Of a stretch of DNA of 64,000 bases, positions 38,441-50,142 are shown piece by piece; the first letter of the stretch is position 1; each line of letters starts with the position of its first letter. A program made the position numbers and the translations under genes. The DNA comes from Babylonia areolata (taxonomy: Eukaryota > Mollusca > Gastropoda > Neogastropoda > Buccinidae). The notes beneath the pieces were generated by a model. The model saw nothing but the letters and a program-made list of their open reading frames with translations, ran no database searches and was not told where the DNA came from. The stretch lies in NCBI RefSeq assembly GCF_041734735.1, contig NC_134878.1, forward strand, positions 37,188,883-37,252,882, in the 5' to 3' direction.

Positions 38441-41400
38441 AGGGTCCGCTAAGTGTTGCATAACTTCAACGGTCGATTTGTGCGCGGTTTCGCCGGTTTC
38501 TAGGTGTTTCTCGGCCTCTCTGTCGGCCCTCTCTGTCATTCACTAATATTCAATAATTAAACAATAACACGATGATAAATTATCAGTCAATCACACAGAA
38601 AAGAAGGGTCCGCTAAGTGTTGCATAACTTCAACGGTCGATTTGTGCGCGGTTTCGCCGGTTTCTAGGTGTTTCTCGGCCCTCTCTGTCGGCCCTCTCTG
38701 TCATTCACTAATAATTCAATAATTAAACAATAACACGATGATAAATTATCAGTCAATCACACAGAAAAATCACTCTGTCCACAGAAAAGATAAGCGATTT
38801 TCCGTGCATTCAACGGACAAATCATCTTTGAGCCCTCTCAATAATTTACTAATAATTCAAACATTAAACAATAACGCCATGACAAATTATTAATCAAATT
38901 CACAGAAAAATCACTTAGCTTTTGTTCTGAAGCTTGCAGGTTGCCTGTAAAAACTGACCAGGTGATCTTAACACCTGGCGGATTCATTCAGCCCCACTAC
39001 CCGATTTCAAATGCTGCCCCCACCCAGCTCACAGTCAGGAAGGGTCCGCTAAGTGTTGCATAACTTCAACGGTCGATTTGTGCGCGGTTTCGGCCGTTTC
39101 TAGGTGTTTCTCGGCCCTCTCTGTCGGCCCTCTCTGTCATTCACTAATAATTCAATAATTAAACAATAACACGATGATAAATTATCAGTCAATCACACAG
39201 AAAAGGAAGGGTCCGCTAAGTGTTGCATAACTACAACGGTCGATTTGTGCGCGGTTTCGGCCGGTTTCTAGGTGTTTCTCGGCCCTCTCTGTCGGCCCTC
39301 TCTGTCATTCACTAATAACTCAATAATTAAACAATAACACGATGATAAATTATCAGTCAATCACACAGAAAAGGAAGGGTCCGCTAAGTGTTGCATAACT
39401 TCAACGGTCGATTTGTGCGCGGTTTCGGCCGGTTTCTAGGTGTTTCTCGGCCCTCTCTGTCGGCCCTCTCTGTCATTCACTAATAACTCAATAATTAAAC
39501 AATAACACGATGATAAATTATCAGTCAATCACACAGAAAAGGAAGGGTCCGCTAAGTGTTGCATAACTTCAACGGTCGATTTGTGCGCGGTTTCGGCCGG
39601 TTTCTAGGTGTTTCTCGGCCCTCTCTGTCGGCCCTCTCTGTCATTCACTAATAATTCAATAATTAAACAATAACACGATGATAAATTATCAGTCAATCAC
39701 ACAGAAAAATCACTCTGTCCACAGAAAAGATAAGCGATTTTTCCGTGCATTCAACGGACAAATCATCTTTGAGCCCTCTCAATAATTTACTAATAATTCA
39801 AACATTAAACAATAACGCCATGACAAATTATTAATCAAATTCACAGAAAAATCACTTAGCTTTTGTTCTGAAGCTTGCAGGTTGCCTGTAAAAACTGACC
39901 AGGTGATCTTAACACCTGGCGGATTCATTCAGCCCCACTACCCGATTTCAAATGCTGCCCCCACCCAGCTCACAGTCAGGAAGGGTCCGCTAAGTGTTGC
40001 ATAACTTCAACGGTCGATTTGTGCGCGGTTTCGGCCGGTTTCTAGGTGTTTCTCGGCCCTCTCTGTCGGCCCTCTCTGTCATTCACTAATAATTCAATAA
40101 TTAAACAATAACACGATGATAAATTATCAGTCAATCACACAGAAAAGGAAGGGTCCGCTAAGTGTTGCATAACTTCAACGGTCGATTTGTGCGCGGTTTC
40201 GGCCGGTTTCTAGGTGTTTCTCGGCCCTCTCTGTCGGCCCTCTCTGTCATTCACTAATAATTCAATAATTAAACAATAACACGATGATAAATTATCAGTC
40301 AATCACACAGAAAAATCACTCTGTCCACAGAAAAGATAAGCGATTTTTCCGTGCATTCAACGGACAAATCATCTTTGAGCCCTCTCAATAATTTACTAAT
40401 AATTCAAACATTAAACAATAACGCCATGACAAATTATTAATCAAATTCACAGAAAAATCACTTAGCTTTTGTTCTGAAGCTTGCAGTTGCCTGTAAAAAC
40501 TGACCAGGTGATCTTAACACCTGGCGGATTCATTCAGCCCCACTACCCGATTTCAAATGCTGCCCCCACCCAGCTCACAGTCAGGAAGGGTCCGCTAAGT
40601 GTTGCATAACTTCAACGGTCGATTTGTGCGCGGTTTCGGCCGGTTTCTAGGTGTTTCTCGGCCCTCTCTGTCGGCCCTCTCTGTCATTCACTAATAATTC
40701 AATAATTAAACAATAACACGATGATAAATTATCATCAATCACACAGAAAAATCACTCTGTCCACAGAAAAGATAAGCGATTTTTCCGTGCATTCAACGGA
40801 CAAATCATCTTTGAGCCCTCTCAATAATTTACTAATAATTCAAACATTAAACAATAACGCCATGACAAATTATTAATCAAATTCACAGAAAAATCACTTA
40901 GCTTTTGTTCTGAAGCTTGCAGGTTGCCTGTAAAAACTGACCAGGTGATCTTAACACTTGGCGGATTCATTCAGCCCCACTACCCGATTTCAAATGCTGC
41001 CCCCACCCAGCTCACAGTCAGGAAGGGTCCGCTAAGTGTTGCATAACTTCAACGGTCGATTTGTGCGCGGTTTCGGCCGGTTTCTAGGTGTTTCTCGGCC
41101 CTCTCTGTCGGCCCTCTCTGTCATTCACTAATAATTCAATAATTAAACAATAACACGATGATAAATTATCAGTCAATCACACAGAAAATCACTCTGTCCA
41201 CAGAAAAAGATAAGCGATTTTTCCGTGCATTCAACGGACCAAATCATCTTTGAGCCCTCTCAATAATTTACTAATAATTCAAACATTAAACAATAACGCC
41301 ATGACAAATTATTAATCAAATTCACAGAAAAATCACTTAGCTTTTGTTCTGAAGCTTGCAGGTTGCCTGTAAAAACTGACCAGGTGATTTAACACTTGGC
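38270..41400 (+). repeat. Irregular edge of the left array
   Basis: L/S alternation fails here. S units occur in runs starting at 38,270 and 38,438, and again at 39,038, 39,205 and 39,373. Later L units follow each other directly from 40,147 (40,147; 40,584; 41,021). The last L is cut at the gap, just after a variant aacacttggc. Several one-base deletions also cluster here. This is either a true array edge with relaxed phase or a poorly resolved assembly end. Confidence 0.8.
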
Positions 41401-41500
41401 NNNNNNNNNNNNNNNNNNNNNNNNNNNNNNNNNNNNNNNNNNNNNNNNNNNNNNNNNNNNNNNNNNNNNNNNNNNNNNNNNNNNNNNNNNNNNNNNNNNN
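41401..41500. other. Assembly gap (100 N)
   Basis: Exactly 100 N separate the left array from the right array. A run of 100 is a conventional placeholder for a gap of unknown size. Repeat orientation and monomer type both change across it, so the true distance and relative orientation of the flanks are not established by this sequence. Confidence 0.99.
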
Positions 41501-43988
41501 TTGACCGTTGTAGTTATGTAACGCTTGGTGGACCTACCACGACAGAGGTGTGTGTGGGCAGTATTTGAAATTGTGTATGGGCCGAAACTGCCAGGTGTTA
41601 AAACCACTGTGGCCAGTATGTATGTGAAGACAGCCTACAAGCGTCAAAGCAAAGATAAGTGATTTTTCTGTGAAGTTGATTAGTAATTTGTTATCGCGTT
41701 ATTGTTTAATGTTTGAATTATTAGTAAATTATTGAGAGGGATCAAAACTTGTCATCCCATTGCTGTTCAGTTGTTGAATTGTTAGTGAAGGACAGAGAGG
41801 GCCTACAGGCGGTGCAGCACCGTCTGGGAGCGCGTGCAGTTTGACCGTTGTAGTTATGTAACGCTTGGCGGACCTACCACGACAGAGGTGTGTGTGGGCA
41901 GTATTTGAAATTGTGTATGGGGCTGAAACTGCCAGGTGTTAAAACCACTGTGGCCAGTATGTATGTGAAAGACAGCCTACAAGCGTCAAAGCAAAGATAA
42001 GTGATTTTTCTTTGAAGTTGATTAATAATTTGTTATCGCGTTATTGTTAAATGTTTGAATTATTAGTAAATTATTGAGAGGGCTCAAAATTTGTCATCCC
42101 ATGGTGTTCAGTTGTTGAATTGTTAGTGAAGGACAGAGAGGGCCTACAGGTGGTGCAGCACCGGCTGGGAGCGCGCGCAGTTTGACCGTTGTTGTTATGT
42201 AACGCTTGGCTGACCTACCACGACAGAGGTGTGTGTGGGCAGTATTTGAAATTGTGTATGGGGCTGAAACTGCCAGGTGTTAAAACCACTGTGGCCAGTA
42301 TGTATGTGAAAGACAGCCTACAAGCGTCAAAGCAAAGATAAGTGATTTTTCTGTGAAGTTGATTAATAATTTGTTATCGCGTTATTGTTTAATGTTTGAA
42401 TTATTAGTAAATTATTGAGAGGGCTCAAAACTTGTCATCCCATTGCTGTTCAGTTGTTGAATTGTTAGTGAAGGATAGAGAGGGCCTACAGGCGGTGCAG
42501 CACTGGCTGGGAGCGCGCGCAGTTTGACCGTTGTAGTTATGTAACGCTTGGTGGACCTACCACGACAGAGGTGTGTGTGGGCAGTATTTGAAATTGTGTA
42601 TGGGCCGAAACTGCCAGGTGTTAAAACCACTGTGGCCAGTATGTATGTGAAAGACAGCCTACAAGCGTCAAAGCAAAGATAAGTGATTTTTCTGTGAAGT
42701 TGATTAATAATTTGTTATCGCGTTATTGTTTAATGTTTGAATTATTCGTAAATTATTGAGAGGGCTCAAAACTTGTCATCCCATTGCTGTTCAGTTGTTG
42801 AATTGTTAGTGAAGGACAGAGAGGGCCTACAGGCGGTGGAGCACTGGCTGGGAGCGCGCACAGTTTGACCGTTGTAGTTATGTAACGCTTGGTGGACCTA
42901 CCACGACAGAGGTGTGTGTGGGCAGTATTTGAAATTGTGTATGGGGCCGAAACTGCCAGGTGTTAAAACCACTGTGGCCAGTATGTATGTGAAAGACAGC
43001 CTACAAGCGTCAAAGCAAAGATAAGTGATTTTTCTGTGAAGTTGATTAGTAATTTGTTATCGCGTTATTGTTTAATGTTTGAATTATTAGTAAATTATTG
43101 AGAGGGATCAAAACTTGTCATCCCATTGCTGTTCAGTTGTTGAATTGTTAGTGAAGGACAGAGAGGGCCTACAGGCGGTGCAGCACCGTCTGGGAGCGCG
43201 TGCAGTTTGACCGTTGTAGTTATGTAACGCTTGGCGGACCTACCACGACAGAGGTGTGTGTGGGCAGTATTTGAAATTGTGTATGGGGCCGAAACTGCCA
43301 GGTGTTAAAACGACTGTGGCCAGTATGTATGTGAAAGACAGCCTACAAGCGTCAAAGCAAAGATAAGTGATTTTTCTTTGAAGTTGATTAATAATTTGTT
43401 ATCGCGTTATTGTTTAATGTTTGAATTATTAGTAAATTATTGAGAGGGATCAAAATTTGTCATCCCATTGCTGTTCAGTTGTTGAATTGTTAGTGAAGGA
43501 CAGAGAGGGCCTACAGGCGGTGCAGCACCGGCTGGGAGCACGTGCAGTTTGACCGTTGTAGTTATGTAACGCTTGGCGGACCTACCACGACAGAGGTGTG
43601 TGTGAGCAGTATTTGAAATTGTGTATGGGGCCGAAACTGCCCGGTGTTAAAACCACTGTGGCCAGTATGTATGTGAAAGACAGCCTACAAGCGTCAAAGC
43701 AAAGATAAGTGATTTTTCTGTGAAGTTGATTAATAATTTGTTATCGCGTTATTGTTTACTGTTTGAATTATTAGTATATTATTGAGAGGGCTCAAAACTT
43801 GTCATCCCATTGCTGTTCAGTTGTTGAATTGTTAGTGAAGGACAGAGAGGGCCTATAGGCAGTGCAGCACCGTCTGGGAGCGCGCGCAGTTTGACCGTTG
43901 TTGTTATGTAACGCTTGGCGGACCTACCACGACAGAGGTGTGTGTGGGCAGTATTTGAAATTGTGTATGGGGCCGACACTGGCAGGTG
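41501..43988 (-). repeat. Right satellite array, segment 1 (342-bp monomer, inverted)
   Basis: About seven monomers of ~342 bp are recognisable by ttgaccgttg, gacagaggtgtgtgtgggca and caaagcaaagataagtg. Read on the minus strand they align with the left-array L unit: ccctctctgtc, caataatttactaataattcaa, a cacagaaaaatcactta motif, ttttaacacctggc and cataactacaacggtc. Monomers here differ at many sites, often C-to-T or G-to-A at CpG. No coding potential is credible. The segment ends at a TTAA where a transposon is inserted. Confidence 0.93.
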
Positions 43989-43992
43989 TTAA

Positions 43993-45013
43993 CCCTCAAA
44001 GTGCTGGATATAATAAAACATACTTACAGAAATCATGCTTAAAACAAAGGGATAGTTTGCCTCCGCTACCTGTGCTCTGATTTGGGGCATTTGTATGCTT
44101 ATCAGTAAGAATAAATAGGTAAACCTATATATTTTTGGAAAGTAGAGTGAATGAAGAATCAGATAAAAGTAAGAAAAAGGATGTACCTTGTAAGTAGTTG
44201 GAGATATTCCACAGGATATAAACAACAAATTTTGCAAACTTGTTTTCCAAAAACGTCAACCACAATGTTTATAGGTATTTTCACATCTTTTATAGAGTCA
44301 AAATCTCAAAATTGGCATTAAACTGTGCAGAAAATGTTCTGGCTGCAGAATCATGAAATGAATATAACTGAAACAATGAAATTATAAGCACTGTATTATT
44401 TGTTTGAGACACACCCACCGACGCAACGCACGCGCACATCTACAATACTTTATGCAATCACAGGCAAAAACAGAAATAAATGTTTTCTTTTAGCTCATGT
44501 TGCTTTCAAAAGCAGCAAGAATGCTTTAAATCAAAATAATTTCCAGTTTTCTAGCTTGATTTGGTCAAGAAATCACAATAGACCCATGCCTAACCCACTT
44601 TACCACCCCTCCCCACCCCCATCACCCACCCCCCAGTTTTTTTGGCTGGAGACACAAAACTGAATGAACAACAAGCAAGCCAGCATGCCCAAGTGTCAAA
44701 ATAACAAAGCCGTTTTCACCAGAATCCCTGTCAGGAAATGAATCATCACTAGTGACAAGGTCACTCATTTCCTGAGCTTTGTCAACTTCAGTGTCACTCA
44801 TTGTTTACAAAAAATACGAAGATCTGGACTTATAAACTCGGTCAAAGTTTGTGCAAACACAAGCAGGGAGGCAGTAACACCAGAACGAGGCAGTTTTACG
44901 AAGGCTGCCGAGCATAGCCGTACGATGTCGGACCTTATGTAAACAGAGCCACGATCGAGGCCCTTCGCACTTTACCGGGAAAGCCACGATCGTGGCTCAT
45001 CGCGCTCTCCGGG
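43993..45013 (+). mobile_element. TTAA-flanked piggyBac-like non-autonomous element, copy 1
   Basis: A 1,021-bp non-satellite segment lies between two TTAA tetranucleotides (43,989-43,992 and 45,014-45,017). Removing it with one TTAA restores the uninterrupted monomer sequence gtgttaaaaccactgtgg, so the TTAA is a target-site duplication. The ends are ccctcaaagtgc and gctctccggg. The inverse of the right end starts cccggagagcgc and matches the left end at 8 of 12 positions. TTAA duplication and CCC/GGG ends are typical of the piggyBac superfamily. No transposase frame is present, so it would depend on an enzyme made elsewhere. The 3' end holds a perfect 16-bp palindrome. Superfamily assignment is inference from termini only. 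Confidence 0.78.
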
Positions 45014-48000
45014 TTAAAACCACTGTGGCCAGTATGTATGTGAAAGACAGCCTACAAGCGTCAAAGCAAAGATAAGTGATTTTTCTGTGAAGTTGATTAA
45101 TAATTTGTTATCGCGTTATTGTTTACTGTTTGAATTATTAGTATATTATTGAGAGGGCTCAAAACTTGTCATCCCATTGCTGTTCAGTTGTTGAATTGTT
45201 AGTGAAGGACAAAGAGGGCCTATAGGCGGTGCAGCACCGTCTGGGAGTGCGCGCAGTTTGACCGTTGTTGTTATGTAACGCTTGGCGGACCTACCACGAC
45301 AGAGGTGTGTGTGGGCAGTATTTGAAATTGTGCATGGGGCCGACACTGCCAGGTGTTAAAACCACTGTGGCCAGTATGTATGTGAAAGACAGCCTACAAG
45401 CGTCAAAGCAAAGATAAGTGATTTTTCTGTGAAGTTGATTAATAATTTGTTATCGCGTTATTGTTTACTGTTTGAATTATTAGTATATTATTGAGAGGGC
45501 TCAAAACTTGTCATCCCATTGCTGTTCAGTTGTTGAATTGTTAGTGAAGGACAGAGAGGGCCTACAGGCGGTGCAGCACCAGCTGGGAGCGCGCGCAGTT
45601 TGACCGTTGTAGTTATGTAACGCTTGGCGGACCTACCACGACAGAGGTGTGTGTGGGCAGTATTTGAAATTGTGTATGGGCTGAAACTGCCAGGTGTTAA
45701 AACCACTGTGGCCAGTATGTATGTGAAAGACAGCCTACAAGTGTCAAAGCAAAGATAAGTGATTTTTCTGTGAAGTTGATTCATAATTTGTTATCGCGTT
45801 ATTGTTTACTGTTTGAATTATTAGTATATTATTGAGAGGGCTCAAAACTTGTCATCCCATTGCTGTTCAGTTGTTGAATTGTTAGTGAAGGACAGAGAGG
45901 GCCTACAGGCGGTGCAGCACCAGCTGGGAGCGCGCGCAGTTTGACCGTTGTAGTTATGTAACGCTTGGCGGACCTACCACGACAGAGGTGTGTGTGGGCA
46001 GTATTTGAAATTGTGTATGGGGCTGAAACTGCCAGGTGTTAAAACCACTGTGGCCAGTATGTATGTGAAAGACAGCCTACAAGCGTCAAAGCAAAGATAA
46101 GTGATTTTTCTGTGAAGTTGATTAATAATTTGTTATCGCGTTATTGTTTAATGTTTGAATTATTAGTAAATTATTGAGAGGGCTCAAAACTTGTCATCCC
46201 ATTGCTGTTTAGTTGTTGAATTGTTAGTGAATGACAGAGAGGGCCTACAGCGGTGCAGCACCGGCTGGGAGCGCGCGCAGATTGACCGTTGTAGTTATGT
46301 AACACTTGGTGGACCCTACCACGAGAGAAGTGTGTGTGGGCAGTATTTGAAATTGTGTATAGGGCCGAAACTGCCAGGTGTTAAAACCACTGTGGCCAGT
46401 ATGTATGTGAAAGACAGCCTACAAGCGTCAAAGCAAAGATAAGTGATTTTTCTGTGAAGTTGATTAATAATTTGTTATCGCGTTATTGTTTACTGTTTGA
46501 ATTATTAGTAAATTATTGAGAGGGCTCAAAACTTGTCATCCCATTGCTGTTCAGTTGTTGAATTGTTAGTGAAGGACAGAGAGGGCCTACAGGCGGTGCA
46601 GCACCGTCTGCGAGCGCGTGCAGTTTGACCGTTGTAGTTATGTAACGCTTGGTGGACCTACCACGACAGAGGTGTGTGTGGGCAGTATTTGAAATTGTGT
46701 ATGGGGCCGAAACTGCCAGGTGTTAAAACCACTGTGGCCAGTATGTATGTGAAAGACAGCCTACAAGCGTCAAAGCAAAGATAAGTGATTTTTCTGTGAA
46801 GTTGATTAATAATTTGTTATCGCGTTATTGTTTAATGCTTGAAATATTAGTAAATTATTGAGAGGGATCAAAATTTGTCATCCCATTGCTGTTCAGTTGT
46901 TGAATTGTTAGTGAAGGACAGAGAGGGCCTACAGGCGGTGCAGCACCGGCTGGGAGCACGCGCAGTTTGACCGTTGTAGTTATGTAACGCTTGGCGGACC
47001 TACCACGACAGAGGTGTGTGTGGGCAGTATTTGAAATTGTGTATGGGGCCGAAACTGCCCGGTGTTAAAACCACTGTGGCCAGTATGTATGTGAAAGACA
47101 GCCTACAAGCGTCAAAGCAAAGATAAGTGATTTTTCTGTGAAGTTGATTAATAATTTATCGCGTTATTGTTTAATGTTTGAATTATTAGTAAATTATTGA
47201 GAGGGCTCAAAACTTGTTATCCCATTGCTGTTCAGTTGTTGAATTGTTAGTGAAGGACAGAGAGGGCCTACAGGTGGTGCAGCACCGGCTGGGAGCGCGC
47301 GCAGTTTGACCGTTGTTGTTATGTAACGCTTGGCGGACCTACCACGACAGAGGTGTGTGTGGGCAGTATTTGAAATTGTGTATGGGGCCGACACTGCCAG
47401 GTGTTAAAACCACTGTGGCCAGTATGTATGTGAAAGACAGCCTACAAGCGTCAAAGCAACGATAAGTGATTTTTCTGTGAAGTTGATTAATAATTTGTTA
47501 TCGCGTTATTGTTTACTGTTTGAATTATTAGTATATTATTGAGAGGGCTCAAAACTTGTCATCCCATTGCTGTTCAGTTGTTGAATTGTTAGTGAAGGAC
47601 AGAGAGGGCCTACAGGCGGTGCAGCACCAGCTGGGAGCGCGCGCAGTTTGACCGTTGTAGTTATGTAACGCTTGGCGGACCTACCACGACAGAGGTGTGT
47701 GTGGGCAGTATTTGAAATTGTGTATGGGGCCGACACTGCCAGGTGTTAAAACCACTGTGGCCAGTATGTATGTGAAAGACAGCCTACAAGCGTCAAAGCA
47801 AAGATAAGTGATTTTTCTGTGAAGTTGATTAATAATTTGTTATCGCGTTATTGTTTACTGCTTGAATTATTAGTATATTATTGAGAGGGCTCAAAACTTG
47901 TCATCCCATTGCTGTTCAGTTGTTGAATTGTTAGTGAAGGACAGAGAGGGCCTACAGGCGGTGCAGCACCAGCTGGGAGCGCGCGCAGTTTGACCGTTGT

Positions 48001-50138
48001 AGTTATGTAACGCTTGGCGGACCTACCACGACAGAGGTGTGTGTGGGCAGTATTTGAAATTGTGTATGGGGCTGAAACTGCCTGGTGTTAAAACCACTGT
48101 GGCCAGTATGTATGTGAAAGACAGCCTACAAGCGTCAAAGCAAAGATAAGTGATTTTTCTTTGAAGTTGATTAATAATTTGTTATCGCGTTATTGTTTAA
48201 TGTTTGAATTATTAGTAAATTATTGAGAGGGCTCAAAATTTGTCATCCCATGGTGTTCACTTGTTGAATTGTTAGTGAATGACAGAGAGGGCCTACAGCT
48301 GGTGCAGCACCGGCTGGGAGCGCGCGCAGTTTGACCGTTGTTGTTATGTAACGCTTGGCTGACCTACCACGACAGAGGTGAGTGTGGGCAGTATTTGAAA
48401 TTGTGTATGGGGCCGACACTGGCAGGTGTTAAAACCACTGTGGCCAGTATGTATGTGAAAGACAGCCTACAAGCGTCAAAGCAAAGATAAGTGATTTTTC
48501 TTTGAAGTTGATTAATAATTTGTTATCGCGTTATTGTTTAATGTTTGAATTATTAGTATATTATTCAGAGGGCTCAAAACTTGTCATCCCATTGCTGTTC
48601 AGTTGTTGAATTGTTAGTGAAGGACAGAGAGGGCCTATAGCGGTGCAGCACCGTCTGGGAGCGCGCGCAGTTTGACCATTGTTGTTGTGTAATGCTTGGC
48701 TGACCTACCACGACAGAGGTGTGTGTGGGCAGTATTTGAAATTGTGTATAGGGGCCGACACTGCCAGGTGTTAAAACCACTGTGGCCAGTATGTATGTGA
48801 AAGACAGCCTACAAGCGTCAAAGCAAAGATAAGTGATTTTTCTGTGAAGTTGATTAATAATTTGTTATCGCGTTATTGTTTACTGTTTGAATTATTAGTA
48901 AATTAGTGAGAGGGATCAAAACTTGTCATCCCATTGCTGTTCAGTTGTTGAATTGTTAGTGAAGGACAGAGAGGGCCTACAGGCGGTGCAGCACCAGCTG
49001 GGAGCGCGCGCAGTTTGACCGTTGTAGTTATGTAACGCTTGGTGGACCTACCACGACAGAGGTGTGTGTGGGCAGTATTTGAAATTGTGTATGGGGCTGA
49101 AACTGCCAGGTGTTAAAACCACTGTGGCCAGTATGTATGTGAAAGACAGCCTACAAGCATCAAAGCAAAGATAAGTGATTTTTCTGTGAAGTTGATTAAT
49201 TATTTGTTATCGCGTTATTGTTTAATGTTTGAATTATTAGTAAATTATTGAGAGGGCTCAAAACTTGTCATCCCATTGCTGTTCAGTTGTTGAATTGTTA
49301 GTGAAGGATAGAGAGGGCCTACAGGCGGTGCAGCACTGGCTGGGAGTGCGCACAGTTTGACCGTTGTAGTTATGTAACGCTTGGTGGACCTACCACGACA
49401 GAGGTGTGTGTGGGCAGTATTTGAAATTGTGTATGGGGCCGAAACTGCCAGGTGTTAAAACCACTGTAGCCAGTATGTATGTGAAAGACAGCCTACAAGC
49501 GTCAAAGCAAAGATAAGTGATTTTTCTGTGAAGTTGATTAATAATTTGTTATCGCGTTATTGTTTAATGTTTGAATTATTAGTAAATTATTGAGAGGGCT
49601 CAAAACTTGTCATCCCATTGCTGTTCAGTTGTTGAATTGTTAGTGAAGGACAGAGAGGGCCTACAGGCGGTGCAGCACCGGCTGGGAGCACGTGCAGTTT
49701 GACCGTTGTAGTTATGTAACGCTTGGCGGACCTACCACGACAGAGGTGTGTGTGGGCAGTATTTGAAATTGTGTATGGGGCCGAAACTGCCCGGTGTTAA
49801 AACCACTGTGGCCAGTATGTATGTGAAAGACAGCCTACAAGCGTCAAAGCAAAGATAAGTGATTTTTCTGTGAAGTTGATTAATAATTTGTTATCGCGTT
49901 ATTGTTTACTGTTTGAATTATTAGTATATTATTGAGAGGGCTCAAAACTTGTCATCCCATTGCTGTTCAGTTGTTGAATTGTTAGTGAAGGACAGAGAGG
50001 GCCTATAGGCGGTGCAGCACCGTCTGGGAGCGCGCGCAGTTTGACCGTTGTTGTTATGTAACGCTTGGCGGACCTACCACGACAGAGGTGTGTGTGGGCA
50101 GTATTTGAAATTGTGTATGGGGCCGACACTGGCAGGTG
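45014..50138 (-). repeat. Right satellite array, segment 2 (15 monomers)
   Basis: 5,125 bp, very close to 15 x 342, between transposon copies 1 and 2. Monomers are moderately diverged, with alternating variants such as ttactgtttg/ttaatgtttg, gtatatta/gtaaatta and tggtggacc/tggcggacc. A three-base deletion giving ataatttatcgcg occurs near 47,151 and recurs ~5.13 kb later as ataattttatcgcg near 52,280. Nothing other than satellite is seen. Confidence 0.93.
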
Positions 50139-50142
50139 TTAA

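Larger units (their letters stand above)
1..41400 (+). repeat. Left satellite array, 606-bp higher-order repeat (438 + 168)
   Basis: The landmark ggaaggg, or a one-base variant, recurs at 4, 442, 610, 1048, 1216, 1654, 1822 and so on, with spacings alternating 438 and 168 bp. The higher-order period is therefore 606 bp, and about 68 periods fit in the array. Units differ by scattered substitutions and one-base indels. No unrelated sequence interrupts the array over 41 kb. The short open frames inside it are by-products of the repeated DNA and change between units. The array is cut by the window start on the left and by an assembly gap on the right. Its function is unknown. A centromeric, pericentromeric or other heterochromatic location is plausible for so long a satellite but is not shown by the sequence. 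Confidence 0.97.

Noticed and set aside
1-41400. CRISPR-like array of direct repeats
   Set aside because: Repeats are 168-438 bp and contiguous with no unique spacers. This is an animal satellite, not a CRISPR array.
41389-41607. Open frame spanning the N gap
   Set aside because: It is created by reading through unknown bases and carries no information.
44400-44663. 87-codon frame in the TTAA element, present in all three copies (also 50,550 and 59,179)
   Set aside because: Copy 3 differs mostly at amino-acid-changing positions, with no excess of silent change, and the product is low complexity and proline-rich. It has no transposase motif. The opposite 82-codon frame fails for the same reason.
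44968-44987. CENP-B-box-like sequence near the 3' end of the TTAA element (cttcgcactttaccggga)
   Set aside because: It is one base too long and lacks the required internal A. No CENP-B-box-like match was found in either satellite, so it gives no support for a centromere.
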